Position numbers and translations under genes: made by a program. The notes under the pieces were generated by a model. The model made no database searches and was not told the DNA's origin. It saw only the letters and a program-made list of their open reading frames with translations. This document shows, piece after piece, positions 22,912-33,600 of a DNA stretch of 64,000 nucleotides (positions are counted from its first letter, which is position 1; each line of letters starts with the position of its first letter). Source of the stretch: Alkalilimnicola sp. S0819 (GTDB lineage Bacteria > Pseudomonadota > Gammaproteobacteria > Nitrococcales > WHIW01); the NCBI RefSeq assembly GCF_009295635.1, contig NZ_WHIW01000003.1:62001-126000 (forward strand). The letters run 5' to 3'.

Positions 22912-22970
22912 CGAGCGCCCGAGGACTGGTCCGTTGAGGCGCACACTCGATACAATTCCCGGGCGCCGGT

Positions 22971-23351
22971 ATGGGGCGTGAGCTGTTGCTGGTGGCTGCC
23001 GGGGGCGCCCTGGGGGCCATGGGCCGCTTCGTGCTCAGTCAGGTCATCTACGGCGCATTGGGGCGGGGCTTTCCCTATGGGACCTTCGCGGTCAACCTGA
23101 TCGGCAGTACCCTGATCGGCCTGGCCTACGTAGTGTTGGTGGAACAAGCGCCGGGCCACGCCACGGGCAAGGCACTGCTGATTGCGGGAGTGCTGGGCGC
23201 CTTCACCACCTATTCCAGTTTCGCGCTGGATTCGATCTTGCTGATGCAGTCCGGCCAGCCTGTGAAGGCCGCTGTGTATGTGCTCTCGAGCACCCTGCTG
23301 TGTCTGCTGGGCGCCTGGGCCGGCCTGCTGGTGGCCCGACAATTTATTTGA
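22971..23351 (+). CDS. crcB: Fluoride channel CrcB/Fluc
   Basis: Small dual-topology fluoride exporter of 126 residues with four membrane helices. Family hallmarks are GGALGAMGRF near the start, GTFAVNLIGS in the middle (the pore Asn) and GVLGAFTTYSSFA (the sodium-site Thr/Ser and pore Phe). It sits between lolA and serS, where E. coli has rarA. I looked for a fluoride riboswitch in the 59-base gap upstream and found none. Confidence 0.95.
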   Translation: MGRELLLVAAGGALGAMGRFVLSQVIYGALGRGFPYGTFAVNLIGSTLIGLAYVVLVEQAPGHATGKALLIAGVLGAFTTYSSFALDSILLMQSGQPVKAAVYVLSSTLLCLLGAWAGLLVARQFI

Positions 23352-24647
<1,296 letters not shown>

Positions 24648-24662
24648 TCGTCCGTTCGCCCT

Positions 24663-24690
24663 CGCGCTGTAACAATTGTGTTGCAGCGCG
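24663..24690. repeat. Inverted repeat after serS
   Basis: CGCGCTG (24663-24669) and CAGCGCG (24684-24690) flank a partly palindromic AT-rich centre; 11 of 14 positions pair overall. There is no T-run, so it is either a weak terminator for serS or an operator for the phasin-like gene 180 bases downstream. A second repeat, CGCGGAA/TTCCGCG, lies at 24788-24814 in the same 222-base gap. Confidence 0.45.
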
Positions 24691-24869
24691 TCAGAAAATG
24701 CCTACAGCCCCCGGCCAAGGCTTACACGAGCTGTCGTCGAGGGAGCATTTACCCCTGCGCCCCATCCTCCTAATCTTGGTTCCCAGACGCGGAACGGCCA
24801 CTCGCCATTCCGCGGCCGAGCCCAGGAAGGGGCAGTGTTCCAGGGAAGAATAAGACCAGGAGGTCAGGC

Positions 24870-25436
24870 ATGGCTGAAGTAGAAAAGGTGCAAGGCGTTA
24901 TGGATGGTTTCGCGGTAATGGGGCGCACGCTCATGCAGCAGTGGATCGGGGGCGCCCGCGCCTTGGGTGAGCAGGCTGGCAGTGCGCGCATGGCCGACTT
25001 CTACACCGAGCAGCTCACACAGGCAGAGAAAAGCGTGCAGTCGGTCCTGCAGGCGCAGCGTCAGTGGCTGGCCAAGGCTCGTGAACACACGGTGGGCGCC
25101 AGCACGATGCCGCCACTGCCCGCCGCGGTTAACAGCTTCTACTGGGATGCGATAGAGCTGAACCTGGAGTTGCGTGAGTCGCTCTGGCACACCGGCTTCG
25201 ATCTGGCCCGGAGCGCCGGAGAGCAGCTGCGCCACCAGGGCGCTACCGATCAGGCCAGTCTGCTGCAAGCCTGGAACGACATGTCCCGCACCGCCGGTAC
25301 CCGCTACCGGGAATGGCTGCAGGCCATCGGTAGCCAGGCGGACGAGCAGGCCGAGGCCGAGAGCAAGGCGGAGAAGGCCGCACAGGCCAAGGCTCCGGCG
25401 GCCAAGAATGCTCAGCGAGCGGCGAAGACCGCCTGA
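24870..25436 (+). CDS. Phasin-like, helix-rich protein
   Basis: A 188-residue protein without signal peptide or membrane segment. Residues 1-150 are amphipathic helices with spaced Trp and Tyr residues (QQWIGGAR, QRQWLAKAR, SFYWDAIELN), as in phasins that coat polyhydroxyalkanoate granules. The last 35 residues are almost only Ala, Lys, Glu and Gln, with a lysine/alanine tail like that of phasins of the PhaF group. The AGGAGG ribosome site is excellent, suggesting abundant expression. No PHA synthase is in the window, so the phasin call rests on composition and shape alone. Confidence 0.55.
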   Translation: MAEVEKVQGVMDGFAVMGRTLMQQWIGGARALGEQAGSARMADFYTEQLTQAEKSVQSVLQAQRQWLAKAREHTVGASTMPPLPAAVNSFYWDAIELNLELRESLWHTGFDLARSAGEQLRHQGATDQASLLQAWNDMSRTAGTRYREWLQAIGSQADEQAEAESKAEKAAQAKAPAAKNAQRAAKTA

Positions 25437-25530
25437 GGCGGCTGAAGCTCAAACTGGCTGAAAATCAACAATAAAGCAAGGATGCGTCGACTGGCCAAGG
25501 ACGGCCTGTCGCAGGGATGCAAGGCGCTTG

Positions 25531-25550
25531 AACCCGCAGGGACGCGGGTT
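25531..25550. terminator. Hairpin between the phasin-like gene and cysB
   Basis: AACCCGC-AGGGAC-GCGGGTT forms a 7-base stem between two convergent genes. It lacks a T-run on either strand, so termination is only presumed. Confidence 0.4.
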
Positions 25551-25632
25551 CCTGGAGAGGAAACAGGCACGGCTCACGGACGAACAGGGCAGGGGCAGGA
25601 TGCCCGGCTTGCTTACCCCCAAAGCCTGGGAA

Positions 25633-26613
25633 TCAATGGTCTTCCAGGTAAGGGCTGAGCTCCTCGAGGAGCTTGGCCCTTTCTTCTTTGGTGCGTGCCG
25701 CCACGGCGCGCTCCACCACCTCCCGCGTCACATGGGGGGCGAAAAGCTTGATGAACTCGTGCATGTAGCCGCGCAGATAGGCACCTCGGCGAAAGCCGAT
25801 GTTCGTCACACTGGGCTCGAAAAGATGGCTGGCGTCTATCGCCCGCAGGCCCTGATCGCGCTCCGGCTCGAAGGCCATTCCAGCCATGATGCCCACCCCC
25901 AGGCCCAGCTGCACATAGGTCTTGATCACTTCGGAATCCGTGGCAGTGAACACCACATTGGCCTGTAGCCCACAGTCCTGGAAGGCCTTGTCGAGCTTGG
26001 AGCGACCGGTAAAACCGAAGACATAGGTCACCAGTGGATGCTCGGCGAGCTTCTCCAGCGTGAGCGTCTTCTCTTTCAGCAGCGAATGCCCCTCCGGGAC
26101 CACCACGCAGCGGTTCCAGCGGTAACAGGGCAGCAGGGCCAGATCCTCGAACAGGGCGATGGCCTCCGTGGCGATGGCGAAATCCACCTGCCCGCGAGCG
26201 GCCATTTCCGCGATCTGCATGGGCGTGCCCTGATGCATGTGCAGACTCACCCCAGGATACTGCTCGCGGAAACGGGCAACCACGTGGGGCAGGGCATGGC
26301 GTGCCTGGGTATGGGTGGTGGCGATACTCAGGCTGCCGCGGTTCTCGTCCTTGTGCTCTGCGGCAATGGAGCGGATGTTCTGTACCTGCCCGAGCAGTTT
26401 TTGCGCCTCCTCCAGCACCGCCTTGCCCGCTGGGGTAATGTGGCTGAGGTGTTTGCCACTGCGGGCGAATATCTGTACGCCCAGTTCATCCTCCAGCATG
26501 CGAATCTGCTTGCTCACTCCGGGCTGGGAGGTATACAAGGCCTCTGCCGCGGCGGAGACTTTCAGCCCGCGCCGGGCGACCTCGCAGATGTAGCGCAGCT
26601 GGTTGAGTTTCAT
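25633..26613 (-). CDS. cysB: Sulfur-assimilation regulator CysB
   Basis: LysR-type activator of cysteine biosynthesis that responds to N-acetylserine and sulfate/thiosulfate. The 326-residue sequence follows CysB throughout: MKLNQLRYICEVARR, then the helix-turn-helix with SAAAEALYTSQPGVSKQIR, the effector-pocket segment TTHTQARHALP and LGVGIMAGMAF. It is divergent from the siroheme methyltransferase gene cobA, which makes the cofactor of sulfite reductase, so local control of cobA is plausible. Confidence 0.94.
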   Translation of the reverse strand: MKLNQLRYICEVARRGLKVSAAAEALYTSQPGVSKQIRMLEDELGVQIFARSGKHLSHITPAGKAVLEEAQKLLGQVQNIRSIAAEHKDENRGSLSIATTHTQARHALPHVVARFREQYPGVSLHMHQGTPMQIAEMAARGQVDFAIATEAIALFEDLALLPCYRWNRCVVVPEGHSLLKEKTLTLEKLAEHPLVTYVFGFTGRSKLDKAFQDCGLQANVVFTATDSEVIKTYVQLGLGVGIMAGMAFEPERDQGLRAIDASHLFEPSVTNIGFRRGAYLRGYMHEFIKLFAPHVTREVVERAVAARTKEERAKLLEELSPYLEDH

Positions 26614-26638
26614 GCGGCCTCCTATAACTCTATCGTCT

Positions 26639-26663
26639 AAAAGTACAATAATTGATTACTTTT
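26639..26663. promoter_or_regulatory. Palindrome in the cysB-cobA divergent region
   Basis: AAAAGTA (26639-26645) and TACTTTT (26657-26663) are perfect inverted arms across 11 bases. They lie in the 104-base gap between cysB and cobA and touch the -35 region of the cobA promoter. Size and spacing suit a LysR-type dimer site. Confidence 0.55.
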
Positions 26664-26689
26664 GCAACTATCGTCGGGGCGCTTATAGT
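26662..26689 (+). promoter_or_regulatory. Candidate cobA promoter
   Basis: TTGCAA (26662-26667), 16 bases, TATAGT (26684-26689): a good sigma-70 match facing cobA, with its -35 box overlapping the end of the palindrome at 26639-26663. Confidence 0.55.
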
Positions 26690-26717
26690 GCCGGCCTGCA
26701 TGTGAAGGATTCCTGGC

Positions 26718-27506
26718 ATGGCTGATACAGGCATCGTCTATCTGCTGGGCGCCGGGCCCGGCGACCCCGAGCTGCTCACCCTCAAGGCCTACCGCTTGTT
26801 GCGTGAGGCTGAAGTAGTGCTGTACGACCGGCTGGTAGCGCCGGCCATCGTCGCGCTGGCGCCACCCGGTGCTCGGTTGATCGACGTGGGCAAACGCCGT
26901 GAGCGCCACCCGGTGCCCCAGGCCCGGATCAACGAGTTGCTGGTGGAGCATGCCCGCGCCGGGCGCCGGGTAGTGCGCCTTAAAGGGGGTGACCCGTTCA
27001 TCTTCGGCCGGGGCGGAGAAGAGATCGAAACCCTGATGGACCAGGGTGTGCGCTTCGAGGTGGTACCGGGAATCACCGCGGCCAGCGGTTGCTCGGCTTA
27101 TGCGGGCATTCCGCTCACGCACCGTGATCATGCCCATTCCTGTGTGTTCGTCACCGGGCACCGCAGCCACGGCCGGCTGGAGCTGGATTGGCCAGTCGCA
27201 GCGCGGCCCGGCCAGACTCTGGTGGTTTACATGGGGCTCGCCGGCCTCGCGGAGCTCTGCGCGGGCCTGCGAGAACATGGGCTGGCGGCGGACACGCCCG
27301 CGGCCCTGGTGCAGCAGGGCACTACGGATCACCAGCGGGTGTTGGTGGGCAATCTGCGGACCCTGCCGGCCTTGGCCGAGCGTTCACAGTTGTGTGCGCC
27401 CACATTGATCATCGTCGGTGACGTGGTGAAGCTGCACCGCCAGCTCAGCTGGTTCGAGCCCGTCGGCTCCACCGATGATGGCTGCTTCCGGCCGCCCGAT
27501 GTGTAG
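26718..27506 (+). CDS. cobA: Uroporphyrinogen-III C-methyltransferase (SUMT)
   Basis: Methylates uroporphyrinogen III at C2 and C7 with S-adenosylmethionine, giving precorrin-2 for siroheme or cobalamin. The 262-residue protein is the single-domain form without the CysG dehydrogenase/ferrochelatase part. Motifs in order: [17 protein letters not shown] near residue 7, [23 protein letters not shown] and [26 protein letters not shown] precedes the ATG. Location beside cysB favours siroheme for sulfite reductase. Confidence 0.94.
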   Translation: MADTGIVYLLGAGPGDPELLTLKAYRLLREAEVVLYDRLVAPAIVALAPPGARLIDVGKRRERHPVPQARINELLVEHARAGRRVVRLKGGDPFIFGRGGEEIETLMDQGVRFEVVPGITAASGCSAYAGIPLTHRDHAHSCVFVTGHRSHGRLELDWPVAARPGQTLVVYMGLAGLAELCAGLREHGLAADTPAALVQQGTTDHQRVLVGNLRTLPALAERSQLCAPTLIIVGDVVKLHRQLSWFEPVGSTDDGCFRPPDV

Positions 27507-27558
27507 GCGTGAATGCCTTTGTTGAAGTGGTTTGCCCGCCAAGCCGCGAAGAAGCATG

Positions 27559-27582
27559 AAAAAGCCCCGCCGAAGCGGGGCT
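27559..27582 (-). terminator. Terminator of the YccA-like gene
   Basis: On the minus strand AGCCCCGC-TTCG-GCGGGGCT is followed by a T-run (plus-strand A-run 27559-27563). It may also stop cobA transcripts from the other side, although no T-run lies in that direction. Confidence 0.82.
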
Positions 27583-27612
27583 ACTCAAGGGCGCCCGGGC
27601 CGCCCCGATGGT

Positions 27613-28284
27613 CTAGTCTTCGCCCATGAACGCACCCAGCAGATGCAGCAGGCTGGTGAACAGATTATAGATGGCCACGTACAGGGTCACGGTGGCCATG
27701 ATGTAGTTGGTCTCGCCGCCGTGGATGATGTTGCTGGTCTCGTAGAGAATCAGACCGGCCATCAGCAGCACGAACATGGCGCTCACGCCCAGGGCGAGGC
27801 CCGGCAAATTGAACAGCAGCGCGCCGATCCCGGCCAGGAAAGCCACCAGGATGCCGGTCAGCAGGAAGCCACCCATGAAGCTGAAGTCCTTCCGGGTGGT
27901 CAGCGCGTAGGCCGAGAGCCCGACGAAGATCACGCCGGTGCCGCCCATGGCCATCATCACCAGTTCGCTGCCGTTGCTGAAGGCGCTCAAGTAGAAGCTG
28001 AGCAGCGGGCCCAGGGTGTAGCCCATGAAACCGGTGAGGGCGAACACCGAGGCCAGGCCCCAGACGCTGTTGCGCAGCTTGGTGGTCAGGAACAGCAGGC
28101 CGAAGTAGCCGATCAGCACCACGAACCAGGGCAGGGGCGCGGCGTTGCTCGCCATGGCGATACCCGCGGTCAGCGCGCTGAACAGCAGGGTGAGCGACAG
28201 CAGGATATAAGTGTTGCGAATGACCTTGTTGGTCGCCAGTACGCCTTCCCGGGCGATGGCGGCTGTCTGGGTCTGCTGATTCAT
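27613..28284 (-). CDS. Bax inhibitor-1/YccA-family membrane protein
   Basis: Integral membrane protein of 223 residues with seven predicted hydrophobic helices. The family pattern is visible as NTYILLSLTLLFSALTAGIAM, GFMGYTLGPLL and ETSNIIHGGETNYIMATVTLYVAIYNLFTSLL near the C-terminus. E. coli YccA modulates the FtsH protease and can protect SecY. The ATG at 28284 is preferred over one five codons upstream because GGAGAG lies at proper spacing before it. Confidence 0.9.
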   Translation of the reverse strand: MNQQTQTAAIAREGVLATNKVIRNTYILLSLTLLFSALTAGIAMASNAAPLPWFVVLIGYFGLLFLTTKLRNSVWGLASVFALTGFMGYTLGPLLSFYLSAFSNGSELVMMAMGGTGVIFVGLSAYALTTRKDFSFMGGFLLTGILVAFLAGIGALLFNLPGLALGVSAMFVLLMAGLILYETSNIIHGGETNYIMATVTLYVAIYNLFTSLLHLLGAFMGED

Positions 28285-28448
28285 CGATGCTCTCTCCATT
28301 GACTAGTTTTCTGCGCCTGTTGTTGGCGCTGCCCCAAAGGTACGCTGCACCAAAGGTAACGGAAGGGTTATCCTCTGCCAACATAATCCGGGCTTGTTCC
28401 CTGTTTTTCGACCACACTGACCGTATCCGGTTCCCCTAGCGAGGTCTT

Positions 28449-29378
28449 ATGCCGGTCACCTTCGACAATACGCTGGTCATCGCTATTTCCTCCCGCGCGC
28501 TGTTCGACATGAGCGAGAGCCACCGGGTCTATACCGAAGAGGGCGTGGAGGCTTACTGCCGTTACCAGATCGAGCACGAGGACCAGCTGCTCGCCCCGGG
28601 GGTGGCCTATGGCCTGGTGCGCAAGCTGCTGGCGTTGAACGACGAGCAGGACCGCACCAAGGTGGAGGTGATCCTGCTTTCGCGTAACAGCGCCGACACC
28701 GGCCTGCGGGTGTTCAATTCAGTGGCCCATTACGGGCTGAACATCACCCGCGCGGCCTTCACCAACGGGCTCAGCCCCTACCGCTACGTGCCGGCCTTCG
28801 GTGCCCATCTGTTTCTCTCCGCGGACCCGGACGATGTGGTGGAGGCGCTCAACCACGGTCAGGCCGCCGCCACCATCCTGCCCTCGGCGGCGCGCCATGA
28901 CGGGGACGATGAATGCGAGGACGTTGAATTGCGGATCGCCTTCGACGGCGATGCCGTAGTGTTCTCCGACGAGGCCGAGCGGGTATTCCGCAGCAAGGGG
29001 TTGCAGGAATTCGCCAGCACCGAGCGCGCCCAGGCCCGCGAGCCCCTGCAGGGCGGCCCCTTCAAGAGCTTCCTCGCCGCGCTGCATGCGCTGCAGTCCC
29101 AGTACGACGCCCGCAGCTGCCCCATTCGCACCGCCCTGGTCACTGCCCGCGGCGCGCCCGCCCACGAGCGCGTGATTCGCACCCTGCGCGAATGGCAGGT
29201 GCGTATCGACGAGGCGCTGTTTCTCGGCGGGCTGCCCAAGGCGGAGTTCCTGGAGGCCTTCGGCGCCGACATCTTTTTTGACGACCAGCAGGGTCACTGC
29301 GAGCTGGCGAGCCGGCATGTGGCCACCGGCCACGTGCCCCACGGCGTCGCCAACGAGGAAACCATGGCCGGCTTCTGA
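28449..29378 (+). CDS. 5'-nucleotidase (PF06189 family)
   Basis: A 309-residue cytoplasmic protein resembling the bacterial relatives of eukaryotic cytosolic 5'-nucleotidase I, which dephosphorylate nucleoside monophosphates. Visible motifs are [13 protein letters not shown] near residue 8, [16 protein letters not shown], and [21 protein letters not shown] near residue 265, where the acidic pair probably binds metal. It is 105 bases upstream of thrH on the same strand; the gap contains no obvious terminator. Confidence 0.85.
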   Translation: MPVTFDNTLVIAISSRALFDMSESHRVYTEEGVEAYCRYQIEHEDQLLAPGVAYGLVRKLLALNDEQDRTKVEVILLSRNSADTGLRVFNSVAHYGLNITRAAFTNGLSPYRYVPAFGAHLFLSADPDDVVEALNHGQAAATILPSAARHDGDDECEDVELRIAFDGDAVVFSDEAERVFRSKGLQEFASTERAQAREPLQGGPFKSFLAALHALQSQYDARSCPIRTALVTARGAPAHERVIRTLREWQVRIDEALFLGGLPKAEFLEAFGADIFFDDQQGHCELASRHVATGHVPHGVANEETMAGF

Positions 29379-29482
29379 AGGCTGGTTCATCCGCCGGCGC
29401 GAGGGTGCTTCCTTGCGCCGGCCCCGGAAACCGAATATGTTGGCGCCGCTTTCAAGCCGCGCAGACTACCCAGGGGTGTTTT

Positions 29483-30088
29483 GTGGAAATCGTCTGTCTG
29501 GACCTGGAAGGGGTCCTGATCCCCGAAATCTGGATCAACTTCGCTGAGCTCACTGGCATCGAGGAGCTGCGGGCCACGACCCGTGACGTGCCCGATTACG
29601 ATGAACTGATGCGCTACCGGCTCGATATCCTGGACCGTCACAAGCTGGGACTGCCGGACATCGAGCAGGTCATCGACAAGCTCACCCCGCTGGAGGGCGC
29701 GCGGCAGTTCCTGGACGGTGTGCGCGAGCGCTACCAGCTGGTGATCCTCTCCGACACCTTCGTGGAGTTCGCCCGCCCCTTGATGCGCCAGCTGGGCTGG
29801 CCGACGCTGTTCTGCCACCAGCTGGAAGTCGCCGCGGGCGGCCGCATCGCCGACTACCGCCTGCGCCTGAAGGACCACAAGCGTCGCGCCGTGGAAGCCT
29901 TCCGGGAGCTGAACTTCCGCACCGTGGCCGCGGGGGATTCCTACAACGACACCACCATGCTCGGCGCCGCCGACAAGGGCGTGCTGTTCTGTCCGCCGCA
30001 GAACGTGATCGACGAATTCCCGCAGTACCCGGTGACCCGCACCTACGACGAGTTGCGCGCCGAGATCGATCAGGGCTTCGGGGCCTGA
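29483..30088 (+). CDS. thrH: ThrH: phosphoserine phosphatase/homoserine phosphotransferase
   Basis: HAD-superfamily enzyme of 201 residues that, in Pseudomonas, hydrolyses phosphoserine and can pass the phosphate to homoserine. HAD motif I reads [11 protein letters not shown] (nucleophile Asp with Glu two residues on), motif II is ILSDTF and motif III/IV is [14 protein letters not shown] 29483 is the start that matches the family N-terminus; the in-frame extension upstream does not. yfcE follows after 9 bases. Confidence 0.92.
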   Translation: MEIVCLDLEGVLIPEIWINFAELTGIEELRATTRDVPDYDELMRYRLDILDRHKLGLPDIEQVIDKLTPLEGARQFLDGVRERYQLVILSDTFVEFARPLMRQLGWPTLFCHQLEVAAGGRIADYRLRLKDHKRRAVEAFRELNFRTVAAGDSYNDTTMLGAADKGVLFCPPQNVIDEFPQYPVTRTYDELRAEIDQGFGA

Positions 30089-30097
30089 CGGTTATTC

Positions 30098-30619
30098 ATG
30101 CGAGTAGCCATCGTCTCCGATACTCACGGTTTCCTCGACCCACGCATCGCCGACCAGATTGCCGAGTGCGATCTGGCCGTGCACGCGGGTGATATCGGCG
30201 GCGCCGACGTACTGCTGGCCATGAGCCCCCGGGGTCAGCTGGTGGCGGTCAAGGGCAATAACGACAGCCCCGAGCGTTGGTCGCGCCAGGAAGTGCACAT
30301 GCTCGAAACCCTGCCCGAGGAAGCCCGGCTGGACCTGCCGGGCGGCCAACTGGTGGTGGTGCACGGCGATGACGCGGGTGGGGTGGATGTGCGCCATGCC
30401 AATCTGCGCGAGCGCTACCCCGACGCCCGGGCTATCGTCTACGGCCATAGCCACCGCCTGGTGGTGGACGACAGCGCCGAGCCCTGGGTGCTCAACCCCG
30501 GCGCCGCCGGGCGCACTCGCACCTACGGCGGGCCTTCCTGCCTGGTGCTGGAGGCGGACGAGGACGGTTGGCAGGTGGAAGCCCTGCGGCTGGAGCCGCG
30601 CAAGTATCGCGCAATCTGA
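30098..30619 (+). CDS. YfcE/MJ0936-family metallophosphodiesterase
   Basis: A 173-residue calcineurin-like phosphoesterase. Metal-binding motifs in order: VSDTHGFLD (residues 5-13), HAGDIG, KGNNDSPE, VVHGDDA and YGHSHR, the full five-block set. Probably cleaves phosphodiesters; the natural substrate of E. coli YfcE is unknown. It sits between thrH and hrpA on the same strand with short gaps. Confidence 0.88.
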   Translation: MRVAIVSDTHGFLDPRIADQIAECDLAVHAGDIGGADVLLAMSPRGQLVAVKGNNDSPERWSRQEVHMLETLPEEARLDLPGGQLVVVHGDDAGGVDVRHANLRERYPDARAIVYGHSHRLVVDDSAEPWVLNPGAAGRTRTYGGPSCLVLEADEDGWQVEALRLEPRKYRAI

Positions 30620-30643
30620 TCTGGACACCGTGGGGGAGGGCGC

Positions 30644-33600
30644 GTGAGCGATAAACCCCTGGCGCAGCTCGAGCAGCAACTGCTCGAGGCCTTCGGCGCC
30701 GACCGGCCGGCGCTGCGCAAGCGCCTTGGCGGGCTGAAACGCCGCGCCGCCCGCGGCCAGCCTTATGAGCGGGGCCTGAACAGCCTGCGCGCCGACCTGG
30801 AACACTCCCGGGAAACGGTCGCCCGGCGCCAGGCGCACCTGCCCACACCGGATTACCCCGATGAGCTTCCCGTCAGCGCCCGCCGCGAGGATATCGCCCG
30901 GGCCATTCGCGACCACCAGGTGGTGGTGGTCTGCGGCGAGACCGGCTCGGGCAAGAGTACCCAGCTGCCGAAGATCTGCCTGGAACTGGGTCGGGGGGTG
31001 CGCGGCCACATCGGTCATACCCAGCCCCGGCGCCTGGCCGCCCGCACGCTGGCCGCGCGCATCAGCGAGGAACTGGGCCGGCCGCTGGGCGAGGCGGTGG
31101 GCTACAAGGTACGCTTCAGCGACCGGGTGGGCCCGAACACTCACATCAAGCTGCTCACCGACGGCATGCTGCTCGCCGAAGTGCAGGGCGATCGGCGCCT
31201 GGACGCCTACGACACCCTGATCATCGATGAAGCCCACGAGCGCAGCCTCAACATCGACTTCCTGCTGGGGTACCTGAAGCAGATCCTGCCTCAGCGGCCG
31301 GATCTGAAGGTGATCATCACCTCGGCCACCATAGACCCCGAGCGCTTCGCCCGGCATTTCAACGACGCACCCATTCTCCAGGTCTCTGGCCGTGGCTACC
31401 CGGTGGAGCTGCGTTACCGCCCGCCCCCCAACGACGAGGCCGACCAGGCCCAGGCGGTGGTCAGCGCGGTGGACGAGCTCGCCCGCGAGGGCCCCGGCGA
31501 CATCCTGGTGTTCTTCAGCGGCGAGCGGGAAATTCGCGAGGCCGCCGAGGCCTTGCGCAAGCATCACCCGAAGCAGGCCGAAATCCTGCCGCTGTATGCA
31601 CGCTTGAGCGCGGCCGAGCAGCAGCGCGCCTTTCGCACCGGGCGGGGCCGGCGCATTGTGCTCGCCACCAATGTGGCGGAAACCTCCGTCACCGTGCCCG
31701 GCATCCGTTATGTGGTCGACACCGGCTACGCCCGCATCAACCGCTACAGCTTCCGCAGCAAGGTACAGCGCCTGCCGGTGGAACCCATCTCCCAGGCCAG
31801 TGCCAACCAGCGCGCCGGGCGCTGCGGGCGCCTGGGCCCGGGTGTGTGCATCCGACTCTACGCCGAAGACGACTTCCTCGGCCGCCCCGAATTCACCGAC
31901 CCGGAGATCCGCCGCAGCAACCTCGCCGCGGTGATCCTGCAGATGAAGGCCCTGGGCCTGGGGGACATCGAGGCCTTCCCCTTCCTGGAACCCCCCGACC
32001 AGCGCCTGATCAACGACGGTTTCAAGACCCTCTGGGAACTGGGCGCGGTGGACGAGCAGCGGGCGCTCACCGAGCGAGGCCGGCAACTCTCCCGCCTGCC
32101 GGTGGACCCGCGGGTGGCGCGGATGCTGCTGCAGGCCGAGCGCAACGGCGCGCTGGAGGAGACCCTGGTCATCACCGCCGCGCTCAGCATTCAGGACCCC
32201 CGGGAGCGCCCCCTGGAGGCGCAGCAGGCGGCCGATGAGGCCCATGCGCGCTTTCGCGACGAGCGCTCGGATTTTCTCGGCTATCTGAAGCTTTGGGAGC
32301 ATCTGCGCGAGCAGGCCCGGCATCTGAGCAAGCGGAAATGGCAGCAACACCTGCGCGGGTTGTTCCTCTCGCCCGCCCGGGTGCGAGAATGGCAGGAGAT
32401 CCACCGCCAGCTGCGGGAACTCACCCACGGCATGGGTTTGCGTGCCAACCAGGAGCCGGCGGATTACCGCGCCCTGCATCAGGCGTTGCTCAGCGGGCTG
32501 GTGGGGCAGATCGCTCGCAAGGACGAGGAGGGCGAATACGAGGGCGCGCGGGGAATCCGCCTGCGCATCTTCCCCGGCTCGGGGCTCGCCAAGCGCAAGC
32601 CGAAATGGATTGTCGCCTCGGAGCTGGTGGAGACCCGGCGCCTGTTCGCCCGGGACGTGGCCGAGATCCGCCCCGAATGGGTGGAGGCGCTCGCCCCGCA
32701 CCTGCTACAGCGCAGCCACTTCGAGCCCCATTGGCAGGCCCGCGCCGGCCGGGTCGCGGCCTGGGAGCAGATCAGCCTCTACGGCCTGGTGCTGGTGGAG
32801 AAGCGCAAGGTCAACTACGGCCCGCTGGACCCCGCGGCCAGCCATGAGATCTTCCTGCGCGAGGGGCTGGTGGAGGAACGCCTGCGCACCCGCGGCCGTT
32901 TCCTCGCGGCCAACCGGGCGCTGATCGACGAGATCCGCGCCCTGGAGGAGAAATCCCGCCGCCGCGATGTGCTCGCCGACGAGGAGAGTCGCTACGCCTT
33001 CTACGCCGCCCGCGTCCCCGGGCACATCCACGACACGGTGAGTTTCGAGCGCTGGCGGGTGCAGGCGGAGCAGGACGATCCGCGGCTGCTGCACATGCGC
33101 CGCGAGGACCTGATGGCCCACGAGGCCGAGCAGGTCACCGACCAGGCCTATCCCTCGCAGCTCACCCTGGGCCCGCTGCGCCTGCCGCTCGCCTACCATT
33201 TCGACCCGGCGGCCAGCGATGACGGCGTCACCGTGGAGGTGCCCCTGGCCGCGCTCAACCAGCTGGACCCCGGCGCCTTTGAATGGCTGGTGCCGGGGCT
33301 GCTGGAAGAGAAGCTCATCGCCCTGATCAAGGCCTTGCCCAAGGCACTGCGCAAGCACTTCGTGCCGGCCCCGGATTATGCTCGGGCGCTGATGCAATCC
33401 TTGCCCGCCGGCGAGGGTTCCCTGCTGGAGGCGGTGCGCGCCGAGCTGCGGCGCATGAGCGGGGTGGACGTGCCCATCGATGCCTGGGATGGCGTGGATT
33501 TTCCGGCCCATCTGCGGATGAATTTCCGCGTGCTGAGTCCCAAGGGCAAGGTGCTCGCCGAGGGCCGTGATCTGCGCGCCCTGCAACGGCGCTGGGGCGG

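Noticed and set aside
22912-22970. Fluoride riboswitch upstream of crcB
   Set aside because: The gap is only 59 bases and lacks the conserved crcB-motif pseudoknot elements.
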